Source: Norana najaformis
Taxonomy: Eukaryota > Annelida > Clitellata > Crassiclitellata > Hormogastridae
DNA: 64,000 nt
Direction: 5' to 3'
Assembly: GCA_964023275.1 (NCBI GenBank)
Contig: OZ029929.1
Coordinates: 248,001 to 312,000 of the forward strand
Below are positions 48,265 through 58,452 of this stretch, piece after piece. Position 1 is the first letter of the stretch; every line of letters starts with the position of its first letter. The notes under the pieces are model-generated. The model made no database searches. It was not told the DNA's origin and saw nothing but the letters and a program-made list of their open reading frames with translations. Made by a program: the position numbers and the translations under genes.

Positions 48265-48600
48265 CACGGACAGCGGACGGACGGACGGATGGATGGATGG
48301 ATGGATGGATAAATGGATGAAAGGACGAACAGATGGATGAAGGGATGGATGGATGGACGGATGGATGGACGTACGGACGGATGAATAGATGGATGGATAG
48401 ATGGATGGATGAAAAGACGAACAGATGGACGAAGGGATGGATGGATGGACGGATGGATGGACGGAAGGACGGACATATGGATGGATGGATAGATGGATGG
48501 ATGAAAGAACGAAAAGATGGACGAAAAGATGGACGAACGGACGGACGGATGGATGGAGGGACAGACGGATGAGGGATGGATGGATGGATGGTTAACTATA
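48265..48600. repeat. GGAT/GGAC degenerate repeat in Vsx intron 3
   Basis: About 330 bp of GATGGATGGACGG-type repeats directly 3' of the candidate enhancer block (plus-strand order). It yields Met/Asp/Gly and Ile/His/Pro/Ser artefact frames. Confidence 0.95.
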
Positions 48601-48789
48601 TTCTTTGCACCGTCCTAGTTGTATTTAGTAAGTAAGTAAGACATTTGTTAACACGCCATGTGTCCATCGGCTGAGCGACGAATCTTAGTTGTATTTACGT
48701 CATCTGGAAAAAATCAACCTAAAACCTATATTTTTTCTTTTCAGAAGTAACATTTTGGCAGCCGTGATGGATGGAGATGAGATGGTCAC

Positions 48790-48913
48790 CTGAATCCGAT
48801 CCTCTGGTAAGTCGGTCTTGAGGGAGAGAACCTCGCGTTGATAGACGTCTGGATAGTGAGCTTCTTTGAACGCCTTCTCCAACTCATCCAACTGGTAACT
48901 GGTGAAGATCGTC
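48790..48913 (-). CDS. Vsx: Vsx coding exon 3 (homeodomain helices 1-2)
   Basis: The 124-bp exon starts after CCTTTAG (AG at 48915-48914), completes the Arg codon and encodes homeodomain residues 6-46, beginning [15 protein letters not shown] and ending LPEDRIQ. Its donor is GTGACC at 48789. The sequence is nearly identical to Vsx2/Chx10 from other animals ([25 protein letters not shown]). Differences seen here are conservative: Q for A and V for M in the helix 2 region. The homeodomain is split at the conserved Q46/V47 site. Confidence 0.96.
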
Positions 48914-49189
48914 CTAAAGGAAGACGCACACAACATAAGACACACATACACTCAAACAGACATAGAGGCCGACAGACAGAGACAGTGGAATCACAGGACC
49001 GAACTGCATTGTATTCTGTACAACAGAAAAAACGAATGGAACAAAATAGAACAGGATGGAATGGAATAGAATACAGTACAATGGACAGAATAGAATAGAA
49101 CATTATAGAATAGAATAGAATTGAACGGAATAGAATCGAGTAAATTTCAGATTAGAGTAAAATGTATTATCTGATCCAAGCTCGACTTG

Positions 49190-49885
49190 TGGCACGCTAA
49201 TCTCTTATCAGTAGAGTAGAGTAGAACAGAGCAGAACAGAGCAGAGCAGAACGGAACAGAACAGGACAGAGCAGAACGGAACAGAACAAGATAGAAGAGA
49301 ACCGAAAAGATCAGAACAGAACAGGACAGAAGAGAACCGAAAAAAGCAGGACAGATCAGAGCAGAACAGAGCAGAACGGAACGGAACAGAACAAGATAGA
49401 AGAGAACCGAAAAGAGCAGAGTAGAACAGAGCAGAACGAAACAGAACAGGACAGAAGAGAACCGAAAAGAGCAGAACAGAGCAGATCGGAACAGAACAGG
49501 ACAGAAGAGAACCGAAAAAAGCAGAACAGAGCAGAACAGAGCAGAACGGAACAGAGCAGAACGGAACAGAACAGGACAGAAGAGAACCGAACAGAACAGA
49601 GCAGAACGGAACAGATCAGGACAGAGGAGAACCAAACAGAGCAGAGCAGAGCAGAACAGAGCAGAACGGAACAGAAGAGGACAGAAGAGAACCGAATAGA
49701 GCAGAACAGAACCGAACAGAGCAGAACGGAACAGAAGAGGACAGAAGAGAACCGAACAGAGCAGAACAGAACAGAACGGAACAGAAGAGGACAGAAGAGA
49801 ACCGAATAGAGCAGAACAGAACAGAGCAGAACGGAACAGATCAGGACAGAGGAGAACCGAACAGAGCAGAACAGAATAGAGGGTA
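49190..49885. repeat. Degenerate 5-bp (AGAAC/AGAGC) repeat filling Vsx intron 2
   Basis: About 700 bp of GAACAGAGCAGAACGGAACAG-like sequence (partial unit shown) with a higher-order period including GGACAGAAGAGAACCGAA. It fills most of the 1076-bp intron between exons 2 and 3. The minus strand reads as one open Leu/Phe/Cys/Ser/Val frame (49356-50093) that runs into exon 2; this is not coding. Confidence 0.9.
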
Positions 49886-49989
49886 AGTTACGTAACGCAT
49901 GTATGTGTAGATGGAGTGAATGCATGGATGAGAAGCGAGTGAAATGAAGCAGATGGCGGTGTATAGATAAAGAGGAGTTGATGAATAAC

Positions 49990-50056
49990 CTGTGTCTTCT
50001 TTTCTTGCTGCGTTTGCTTCCAATTCCTTTCGCGCTTCGACTGTCGTCATCGCAGT
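49990..50056 (-). CDS. Vsx: Vsx coding exon 2 (67-bp linker exon ending in KKRRHR)
   Basis: This is a microexon found by phase matching. The acceptor TTCTGTTGTGCAG ends at 50057. The exon starts with AC, completing the split Asp codon of exon 1, and encodes an acidic/Ser stretch followed by a Lys/Arg-rich stretch ending KKRRHR. It stops in the Arg codon (CAC AG|GTTATT, donor at 49989). KKRKKRRHR directly before TIFTSYQ is the hallmark of Vsx2, and a short acidic-serine linker at this place is also typical. The 67 bp keep the frame exactly between exons 1 and 3. The donor GTTATT is weak, so splicing here deserves RNA confirmation. Confidence 0.88.
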
Positions 50057-50084
50057 CTGCACAACAGAAACCCATCAAACATCG

Positions 50085-50275
50085 TAACCGCATTCTTAAC
50101 TGTAAGCTCGAGATTTACACAGCGCCCAACGAAAGCAGCTTATTCACAGGCACTCAGTCAAAACAAAATCGATAAGCAGGAAGGGTTCGGTTCCAGGTCA
50201 AGATCCAAGAGTCAGGCAGGCAGGCAGTTCATGGTAGATGGTGTTTGGAATTGAACCTTAAAGTGAGATAAGGGG
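50085..50275 (-). mobile_element. CR1/L2-like 3' UTR fragment (family A), abutting Vsx exon 2
   Basis: It starts only about 30 bp upstream of the exon 2 splice acceptor: CGTAACCGCATTCTTAACTG then CTCGAGATTTACACAGCGCC, ACGAAAGCAGCTTATTC. Confidence 0.65.
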
Positions 50276-50394
50276 AAGAGGAAGGATCAGGATAGGATTT
50301 GTGGAAGAGGAATATTTTCTACTCGTTTCTCCTCAGTCACCTTTTGCGTATCCGAGTGCTATATAACTTTGGTTACTACATTAGGATGCACTGC

Positions 50395-50755
50395 TTCAAA
50401 GGTTGCTCTGTTCGGAAGGATGCTGTTCTCTGTTCCAAAGGACGTTCTGTTCCAAGGGATGGATTCTCTGTTCCAAAAGACGTGCTGTTTTAAGGAATGT
50501 GTTCCCTGTTCCAGAGGACGTTCTGTTTCAAGGAATGTGTTCCCTGTTCCAGAGGTCGTTCTGTTTCAAGGGATGGATTCTCTGTTCCAAAAAGACGTGC
50601 TGTTTTCAAGGATGCTCCGCTTTCAGTGGACGTTCTGTTCCAAATAAGGTACTGTTTCAAAGGATGCACTGCTTCAAAAGATGTTCTGTTTTCAAGGTAT
50701 GCTGTACTGAAGGTGCTTTTTCAAAGGATGCTTTGCTTCCAAGGATGTTCGGCTG
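50395..50755. repeat. Degenerate minisatellite (GTTCTGTTCCAAAGGA-type)
   Basis: About 20 divergent units of GTTCTGTTYCAARGRATG, mostly 17-22 bp. Multiple frames stay open across it (50369-50823) because of the repeat. It lies in Vsx intron 1. Confidence 0.85.
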
Positions 50756-50799
50756 GTAACTTCAAAGGCCATGCAGCTTATCGAGACAATAGAGTAACA

Positions 50800-52400
50800 G
50801 GTTATTGTGACGGATTCCAGTGAAAACAGTATCGTCGTCGCGAATGCGTTGCAACCGTCGGCAGAGACGAGGCTTATTGCGATCTGTTGGCTGCGACATC
50901 TTGGCCTCAATCGATCAAACTCCGAGAGTCGGAAGAGGCTAATAACGGCCAAATATTGTTGCTACAGGCGCCGTTATTGTCCGGAATAACACGCGCAGAC
51001 TCTGCAGCGCGCGCGCTAGAAGCATCGCCTGTCGCGGAATTCCAATTCGGACAATTAACGCCGCTAGAGTCAACATCCGATGACGCAGATGATGATGCTG
51101 TTGATGCCAAGGACGACTACCAGATGCGGAGACGTGAGCTTAGTTCGTGTGGAGATGCTAACAAGGGAGCTGCAGGATATCGAAGGGGCAGAGAAGAAAC
51201 CGAGGCGAATCTGGGTGGCTTGAAGGGTGGATAAAGAAGACGGTGGGAAGGAAATCGGACGGAAAACAAAGGCTAGTAGACAGACAGAGAGACAGGCTAA
51301 CGGACAGAGAGATGGACAGACGGATGGATGAACTGGAGAGGATAACGGATATTACCGAGACAGACAGACAGGCGGAGACACAGAAAAAGAGACAGACAGA
51401 CACAAACATCGTCTTCTTTGTCATCATCATCATCATCATCATCACCACCACTACCACCACCACTACCACCACCACTACCACCACCACCACCACCAGATTT
51501 CTTAACACTACAGCGCTGGATATAAACTTATATCGTTCTCTAACAGATACACATTTTCGTAAGGAACTTCTAATGAAGGCGCGAAATGATTCCTGCCACT
51601 TCAACGTTGGCGTTCGCATCCTCATTGCTGCTACTGCAGCAGAACAAATCGTTGCTTGAACAATAGATGGCGTCTTATGATTCTCTTCCGCGTGGCCTAC
51701 GGGCAAAATGGAAACGGGGAGAGAGATGAAGAAGGTGGGAAGAAGAGAAGGAGGAAGGAAGGAAAGAAGATGGATGTATGTAAGGAGGGAGAGGGGGAGG
51801 GAAGGAAGGAGGGAGGGATGGTTGGGAAGAACGGTCGGAGGGAGGAACGAAGGGCTTGTGGCCTTTTCAGCATCTGTCCCAATTTTCTCCTTTTCTTGTT
51901 CCGAACGTCTCGTCCTAATTGGTCATAATTTGGTCATTTCGCCGGCGCTAAGTGATTCCCCGTTTCCGGTATTCACCGCGATCCGGACTTCTCGTTAGCG
52001 CGCTGATTAATGACGCTCTGTTTATCCTCCCCTCCGCCTCCTTTTCTCTGTCCTCCCCCTGCTCTCTTCCTCTGGATGGCTGCTGTTAATTTAGCCGTAA
52101 CCGGTGCTCGCGCCAGAAGCCGTTGAAGGGTTGGATTGCGACCACGTAGCAACGGACGACGGCGATCAGCGTTGGAGACCCGCTGATGATGAGCTCGGTC
52201 AAGCGTGACTGGATTCACTCGAGCGTGACGCTTAAATGCCGTCTTATGCTAATGCGATTGACTTAACACGGATCGCGTCTTGTCGAAATTCGAATGACAA
52301 GACGGTGGGCGTTGAAATATCGTGGCCTTAAGGATGACATCGGGTGCAGTAATCGACCTTTGAACTTTCGATGGAGTTCGGGGGTCAGCAAAGGTACTGA
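50800..52400. other. Vsx intron 1: mixed unique DNA and simple repeats
   Basis: Unique CG-rich parts at about 50860-51130 and 51920-52380 (with CAATTAACG, GATTAATGACG and TTAATTTAG-like homeodomain cores) surround CAGACAGA, CATCAT/CACCAC (51420-51497) and purine-rich (51715-51855) tracts. No exon with correct phase other than exon 2 was found. The unique parts are candidate enhancers. Confidence 0.35.
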
Positions 52401-52479
52401 CTGTCTGTGTTCAGAAGAACCGAAGGCACCGTAGAAGTCAAAAAGTCAGTCAGCGAAGAACATTACTTTGCTTATACCC

Positions 52480-53340
52480 AACCTCGTCTTACCTCATGTG
52501 ACCTCATCTTACCTCATATGACTTCATCTTGCCTCCCATTTCCTCATCTTGCCGCACACGACTTCATCTTGCCTCCCATTACCTCATCTTACCTCATATT
52601 GTAATTGTAATTTTGTAATTGTAATTGTAATCTGACATTTATAAAGCGCTACTTCAAGAATAGACTCATCAGAGGCGCTCCCGACCCGAACCAGTGAAAC
52701 CACTGTCAAATAATACAGACTTCAGGCGCTAGCGAAACTGTGGAAGGGACAAACTGAGGAATTCAAGTCGGAGCTCTCGGGAAAGGCGATTCCAGCTATT
52801 GGGTCCAACATAGACAAAGCTTCTAGACTGCGCCGTAGCAGTGCGCATACGAGGGACAGTCAGGAGTCCAAGGGAGGCCGACCGGAGAGTGCTACGGCCT
52901 GGAACCAAGGAGGCCGAAATGCAGAAGTCCCTAAGATATGTTGGAGCAGAACCAACGAGGCAATTACGCATAAGCGTTAGGATCTTGAACTGGATACGCT
53001 GCTGAATGGGAAGCCAGTGCAGAATGTCCCGCATAAAGGAAGTTATATGGACCTACCTGGGAACGCCTCCAATAAGACCTCATCTTGCCTCCCATTATCA
53101 CATATTACCTTATCTGACCTCAACTTGTCTTCCAATACCTCATCTTGCCTCATATGACCTCATCTTGCCTCCCATTACCTCATCTTACCTCATATGACCT
53201 CATCTTGCCTCCCATTACCTCATCTTGCCTCATATGACCTCATCTTGCCTCCCATTACCTCATCTTGCCTCATATGACCTCATCTTGCCTCCCATTACCA
53301 CATATGACCTTATCTGACCTTGCCTTGCTTTGTCTTTCCA
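52480..53340. repeat. 20/40-bp minisatellite (CCTCATCTTGCCTCCCATTA-type), split by a retrotransposon
   Basis: Units alternate CTCATCTTGCCTCCCATTAC and CTCATCTTGCCTCATATGAC. The array is cut at about 52600-53072 by a CR1/L2-like 3' fragment. Confidence 0.9.
52600..53072 (-). mobile_element. CR1/L2-like 3' fragment inserted in the minisatellite
   Basis: The minus strand encodes the C-terminal LHWLPIQQRIQFKILTLM and GRSTLRSASLGLL segments, then a 3' UTR and an (ATTACA)n tail (52600-52630). Same family as 54475-56666, about 90% alike by eye. Truncated at about 53072. Confidence 0.85.
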
Positions 53341-53397
53341 AATTCGTCAGATGTGACGATATGAAATGCAAGACAACAGACGATTGGAGAAGAAGGA

Positions 53398-53525
53398 AAT
53401 TGAAATTCGTAATCGTAATCGTAAACTGGAGATTTCTACAGCGCCAAACGAAAGCTGAGTCGCGGGAACCGCTTATTCACAGGCGCTCAGTCAAAACAAA
53501 ATCGATAGGCAAGAAGGGAATTGGG
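53398..53525 (-). mobile_element. CR1/L2-like 3' UTR fragment (family A)
   Basis: TCGTAATCGTAATCGTAAAC tail, then GGAGATTTCTACAGCGCCAA and AACCGCTTATTCACAGGCGC. Confidence 0.65.
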
Positions 53526-53754
53526 CGACCGGCATCAACCACCCGGCGTCGGGTTTCATGGCTGAAACAGCAAAATTTACTTGAAAACAAATTTTTGTAC
53601 TTTGGCATTTACGAATTGCCGTATTGATAGAGGGTAGCGCCTTTCTATGGACGCTAAAGAATCCGAATCTCATTCTGATCATAAACTGCCCTTATACTGT
53701 ACGTTGTTCTGCCTAACAATTTTAAAATAGTATTATTTCTTCATTTGTTAAGCG

Positions 53755-53900
53755 CCAATATCTAATGACTGAACATCAGTTGGCGGCTCTATAAGCAGTT
53801 GTGAGTGAATTAAGGACTTCTTCAAGTTCCCTACACAGCAAACATCTCGGGAGAAATGGAACCCGTAATCTCCGCGTTACAAGCCGAGCGCTCTGTCTTG
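53755..53900 (-). mobile_element. tRNA-derived SINE, family 2, inside Vsx intron 1
   Basis: The reverse complement of the family-2 layout: the tail (CAGTTGTGAGTGAATTAAGG) is on the left and the tRNA-like head, with ACAAGCCGAGCGCTCTG, on the right. Confidence 0.65.
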
Positions 53901-54474
53901 TAAAAGGGTTAAGTTATAGGTAATCATTCTAAACCATGGGCTCAACGCCCGTAGGTGTCCGATGCCATTCTCACTATGTTCCTCCGCTGTGATCTTTCCA
54001 GTGCCGCGTGGCTCAGCTTCTTCGATTATGTCGTCTACCCATTCTTTATGGGGTCGTCCTCTATTGTTCATGATCCATCCATTATTCCGAACACTAATGT
54101 CTTGATCTTCCTATCGTTGCTCATTCTGCATATGTGACCAAATAATCCCAGTTTCCTCTTAACTATCTTCTGCATCAATTTCTCTTTTAGATGTATCCAT
54201 CTGTATAGTTCTGCATTGCTCATCTTTTGTACATCCTATTTCCATAATCTTCCTATAGCATTTTCTCTCAAAGGCCAATATCCTTCTTTCAACATCTTTC
54301 GTTATTACCCAGGCCTCACATCCATATAACATGCTACTGAAAACACATGTTTTCAGAACGCTCAGTTTTGTCTCCAGCTTTATGGCTTTGCTTTTCCAGA
54401 TCTTATCCATAGCTTTCGGTGTTGCTGTCGCCTTTGCAATTCTGATTGGCGCTTCTTTCCGACTGTCCAATCAT
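53900..54474 (-). mobile_element. RTE-like retrotransposon, 3' part of an interrupted copy
   Basis: The minus-strand frame 54159-54470 encodes SKAIKLETKLSVLKTCVFSS, MLYGCEAWVITKDVERRIL and AFERKCYRKIMEIG, the RTE-like C-terminal region. Frame 53877-54071 gives RGRPHKEWVDDI. It continues at 56667 on the other side of a CR1/L2-like insertion. Confidence 0.85.
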
Positions 54475-56666
54475 TGTAATTGTAATTGTAATCTGACTGC
54501 GCTGTAGCAGTGCGCATACAAGGGACAGTCAGAAGTCCAAGGGAGGCCGACCGGAGAGTGCTACGGCCTGGAACTAAGGAGACCGAAATACAGAAGTCCC
54601 TAAGATATGATGGAGCACAGCCAACGAGACAATTACGCATAAGCGTTAGGATCTTGAACTGGATACGCTGCTGAATGGGAAGCCAGTGTAGAGTGTCCCG
54701 TATAAAGGAAGTTATATGGCCATACCTGGGGAAGCCTCCGATAAGACGGGCAGAAGCATTGAGAACAGATTGAAGCTTGGAAATATTGGCAAGTGAGAGT
54801 CCAGCAAAGATAGCGTTACCAAAGTCCACCCTGGTACAGATAAGGCCATGAATTAGAGTAGTAACGGCATGAAAGGAGAGGGAGCGGCGGATGGTACGAA
54901 GCTGACGAAGGTGGTAAAAGCATGAGCGGGAGACACTGTTCACATGATCGGTCAAGGAGAGTTCCCGGTCCAGAACAACCTCAAGATCACGGACTTTGGA
55001 ACAGAGTAGAATGTCCGGAAACCTCTGGCGTAAGGATGATGAATCAATCTTTGCCAGCTGATCACGACCACCAAGCCAGATGAACTGGGTCTTAGCAGAG
55101 TTCAGACGGAGGCGATTAGAGGACATCCATAGACCAAGGGCAGATGTTGCGTCAAGAATACTCTCAACCAGAGAGGAAGCCGCTTCCGCTGGGCCATGAA
55201 CGAAGGCCTGAGTGTCGTCTGCATACTGATGGACATCAACACCCATGGGAAGGAGAACCCGTGCCAGGTCGGCAGTGTACAGAATGTAGAGGAGAGGGGC
55301 CAGAACAGAACCCTGAGGAAGGCCAAAAGGTATAAGGGACCAGGCGGAACGTGTAGGCCCAAAGATAACAGCGTTCTTTGGTAACGCTGTCTGAGAGGAA
55401 TGACTGAAACCAAAGAAGGGCCGTATCAGTAATGCCAAAAGATTTTTCTAGACGCTCCAAAAGGATAGAGTGATCCACAGTGTCAAAAGCAGCACTAACA
55501 TCATAGAGGGCAAGAAGAGTAACATGTCCACGGTCAAAAGCTCCAAAGACGTCAGCCAGGAGACGTGTAATAAGTGATTCAGTAGAGTGGAACTTCCTAA
55601 ATCCGGATTGAAGAGGAGGCATGAGGGAGTTAGAGTCAAGGTAGTCGACCAGTTGGACGGACACACATCTTTCAAGAAGCTTAGAGACGAAGGAAAGGTT
55701 AGAGATAGGTCGGTAGTTAGAGATATCATTGGGGTCAAGTCCCTGGCGCTTGAGAGAGGGAAAGACTACAGCACGTTTGTGAGAAGCTGGGAGTCAACAC
55801 TGACCCAGGGAGGTATTGCATAACAAGTGTAAGAACGGAATTAAGTCATCTATAAAATCCTTGATTAAAAGTGGTGGTAATAAGTCCAGTTCACAGGACT
55901 TAGCAAGTTAGCAGGTGACTCCAGCAGGAGCCGACGAAGGACGTCCAAAGGCAGAGGCTTCCAGCATGAAAGCCTAGATGACGTAGGAGGAAAGGAAGGA
56001 GGAGGAGAACCATCAGTGGATTGGCGGATCGAGTCGATCTTCCCGCGCATGTAGTCGAGGTAGTCGTTCGCTGTGAACGAAGGCTGGGCCGGAGAGTTAG
56101 AAGCGGTAGAACGGCCGAGGACACCGGAGAGCGAAGACCAGAGCCGACGCGGGTTGCTCCTCTCCCGCTCAATCAACGACTCCCAGTATGCCATTTCTTT
56201 GGCTCGAAACTCCCGGTGCATTAAGCGAAGATGGTGGATCCAGTCGAGACGATCGGCAGGATCGCGTGTTCGTCGATACCTTCGCTCGTGCCGCCTGACA
56301 TCACGACGTAAAGTACGGCAGGATCGGTCAAACCAAGGTGCTAACGGTCTCCTACGGGCCCGCTGCGGACGAAGCGGAAGGAGGTGATCGATGAGGAGGC
56401 GAACTGAAGAGTCAAAGAGAGCAAAGAGCTCTTCAGACGAGCGACCAGCGAGGGAGGAGAGGTCTCCGCAGAGAGGACTATTGTTCAGACCAGCACGGAA
56501 TGCCTCACGGTCCAAGTTGTTCCAACCACGTACAAGCCGAAGCGCGTATGTTGGCTGGGTACATAGAAAAGGAACCTTGTATAGAAGAAGTCCATGATCT
56601 GAGAGAGCTGGAGGTTCTACTATAACATCTGAGATGTTACAGTCATCAAGGGTGGTAATGACAATA
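54475..56666 (-). mobile_element. CR1/L2-like retrotransposon inserted in an RTE-like element, with target duplication
   Basis: The insertion is flanked by AATCAT at 54469-54474 and 56667-56672, and splits an RTE-like frame. The minus strand encodes the end of the endonuclease (SDHGLLL, 56610), a linker, RT blocks NYRPISNLSFVSKLLERCVS, DVSAAFDTVDHSILLERLEK, GLPQGSVLAPLLYILYTADL and HQYADDTQAFV (YADD box), then the C-terminus. A frameshift near 55410 separates the two RT halves. The tail is (ATTACA)3. About 190 bp of the 3' coding end and UTR present in the 52600-53072 copy are missing. Confidence 0.9.
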
Positions 56667-56880
56667 ATCATACGTCATGTTACATCCTGGGTATGCAAAC
56701 TTTTCAACATTTTCCAACTGAATACCATCTTCGACCATCTTCTTTGTTAAATTCTTTTTTCTAAATGCCATTGTTTTTGGTTTGTTATTTTTTAATTCAT
56801 GGTAAAGCCATATCTCTTTATATCAAGTTAAAGGTAAGCTCTTGTGCAAATGCTATAGTCGCCCATTTTTGGCTGGGTCT
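56667..56880 (-). mobile_element. RTE-like retrotransposon, 5' part of the interrupted copy
   Basis: The minus strand reads KTKTMAF-like and ENVEKFAYPGCNMTYD segments (with frameshifts), the RTE region just upstream of the C-terminal part at 54474. It ends near 56880, next to a SINE. Confidence 0.7.
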
Positions 56881-56884
56881 CTCT

Positions 56885-57160
56885 CAATAGGCGTGATACA
56901 CTGTGTTCTATCGGTAGCGCGTCTGGTCGATCATGCGGATTAGACTCCATGTAGCGACCCTATGCAAGTTCTTTTTCCCACACCGTGCCTCTGTCACCAA
57001 ACAGTATACTTTGGTACTGATGTAAGCTGGGAAGTAAACGGCAAGTCCTACGATGCACTGGTCCCCCGTGTCCAGGACCTTGGGAATCGTCCATTGCCCG
57101 CTCTTGGGTCTGAGAAATGGAAATGAGCGCCTCCCCTACGTCTAACTTGTGGAATATGGG
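56885..57160 (+). mobile_element. tRNA-derived SINE, family 1, in Vsx intron 1
   Basis: Second copy of the 22728-22990 SINE. The B box is damaged here (GATTAGACTCC), but the body is well kept. Confidence 0.8.
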
Positions 57161-57683
57161 ATACTTTAAGCTGTCACCAACTTTCTCTCAATAGGCTTGT
57201 CAATCGCCCTTTAGTGGGTTCCCTTGAAGCGCAGTTTAAATGCCCTGGTGTGTCCTTCAGCTGATGTCCTACCGCAGGACAATTCCATCTCTGTTAGTAT
57301 ACTGTCGATTGAGATCAAATCAGAATAGACCAGTTTAGACCAGAATAGATAGAGCTAGATTAAATTAGACATTTTCTTATCTCTTTGACTAGGTTCAAAG
57401 TTCATTGTCTGGTCTCCAGAACGCTGACCAACGGGTGACGACATTCGTGAGCAATCATAACATTTGTACATAAACTCAACATAAATTATTCAGGTAGGCC
57501 CAATTCACATATTAATATTAATTTTAAGATTTAAATTATTGTTTTTACTAATCGGTTTGGTTTGTAAACTGTTTTGTTTGTAGATATGAAAGATATACTA
57601 GTTGCATCATTCATATATGTTGTACATATTAAAAAGATATTAATTATTATTATTATCAATAATTTGTTTGAAAGTAAACTGAC
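57161..57683. other. Vsx intron 1, AT-rich stretch next to exon 1, no element identified
   Basis: Includes a minor AT-rich zone at 57485-57660. No repeat copy or exon was recognised. Confidence 0.4.
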
Positions 57684-58452
57684 CGCTGATGTTGGCGTCG
57701 GTGAAGTCATGGTTGATTGACGCTAGTAGATCTGTTCTCGCCGTCGGCGCCGCATGAGGTCCGAATCCAAGCATCGTTTCGCTTGGGTGATGATGAGGGT
57801 GGTGGTGGTGATGGTGATGGCCGACTGCAGCGACTGCGGCGGCTGAGAAAGCAAACAGGTTGCGGCTCCAGGCTGAGAAGCTCCTCGCCGCATCCTGGAT
57901 CGAGGAGGATGCACCGGTTAATGAGGCAGATGACGACATGTTGGAAGATGAGGAGACTTGAGGATGAGGATGCTGGTCTGAGAATGAATGGTGCCACGTG
58001 GTCGCTGATGGAGGACGCTGGATCGAAGAGGAAGAACAAGTGCTGGAGCAGAGACTGGTTGAGGTTGCGTGCGGGTGATGCGGGCGGTGGTGGGATAGCG
58101 GGAGCTTGGAACGTGGCGGATAGACTTCGAGGAGGGTCCCTGGAGGAGTTGAAGGACAGTCGCCGAAGCTGCGAGATGGATCGAAGATCGAAGCAGGAGA
58201 CTGGCGCGAGGATTCGGATGGGCCGAGGCCGAGCAAATGATGGATGGCAAAGGGCGTCGGATGATGTGGAGCCAGGGGAGGAGGCGGAGGAGGAGGAGGA
58301 GGAGATAGGAGATCGACAGTTGCTTTGACGGCAGACGACGCTAGTCCAACTGGTGAGACGATCGACCCAGGGTAGAGCGCTGTGGGTCCGAATCCGCGGT
58401 AAGCCATCGCAGTGGCAGCCGCGGACGGGGCAAAGTTCATCAGCGAGTCCAT
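57684..58452 (-). CDS. Vsx: Vsx homeobox gene, coding exon 1 (N-terminal region with octapeptide)
   Basis: The exon encodes residues 1-256 plus one base. The key feature is FAIHHLLGL at residues 68-76, matching the octapeptide/eh1-like repressor motif of Vsx proteins (FGIQEILGL in VSX2). The rest is low-complexity: nine Pro near 51-59 and His- and Ser-rich stretches. The exon ends AGC G|GTCAGT (donor at 57683). The ATG at 58452 follows a pyrimidine tract and CCGCAG, so a splice acceptor may lie one base before the ATG and a noncoding 5' exon is possible. Joining all five exons gives 1536 nt, exactly 512 codons with stop. Vsx factors act in retinal progenitors, bipolar cells and visual interneurons. 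The N-terminal region is longer than in vertebrate VSX2 (511 versus about 361 residues overall). Confidence 0.88.

Noticed and set aside
49356-50093. 245-codon minus-strand ORF rich in Leu/Phe/Cys/Ser
   Set aside because: It is a reading of the pentamer repeat in Vsx intron 2 that happens to run into exon 2; only the last part is coding, in the Vsx frame.
50907-51110. Minus-strand frame with SSASSDVDSSG as an alternative Vsx linker exon
   Set aside because: It resembles the acidic-serine linker of Vsx2 but lacks the KKRRHR end and correct splice phase; 49990-50056 fits both.
57717-58328. 203-codon plus-strand ORF opposite Vsx exon 1
   Set aside because: Shadow of the GC-rich Vsx coding exon on the other strand; no domain and no splice context.
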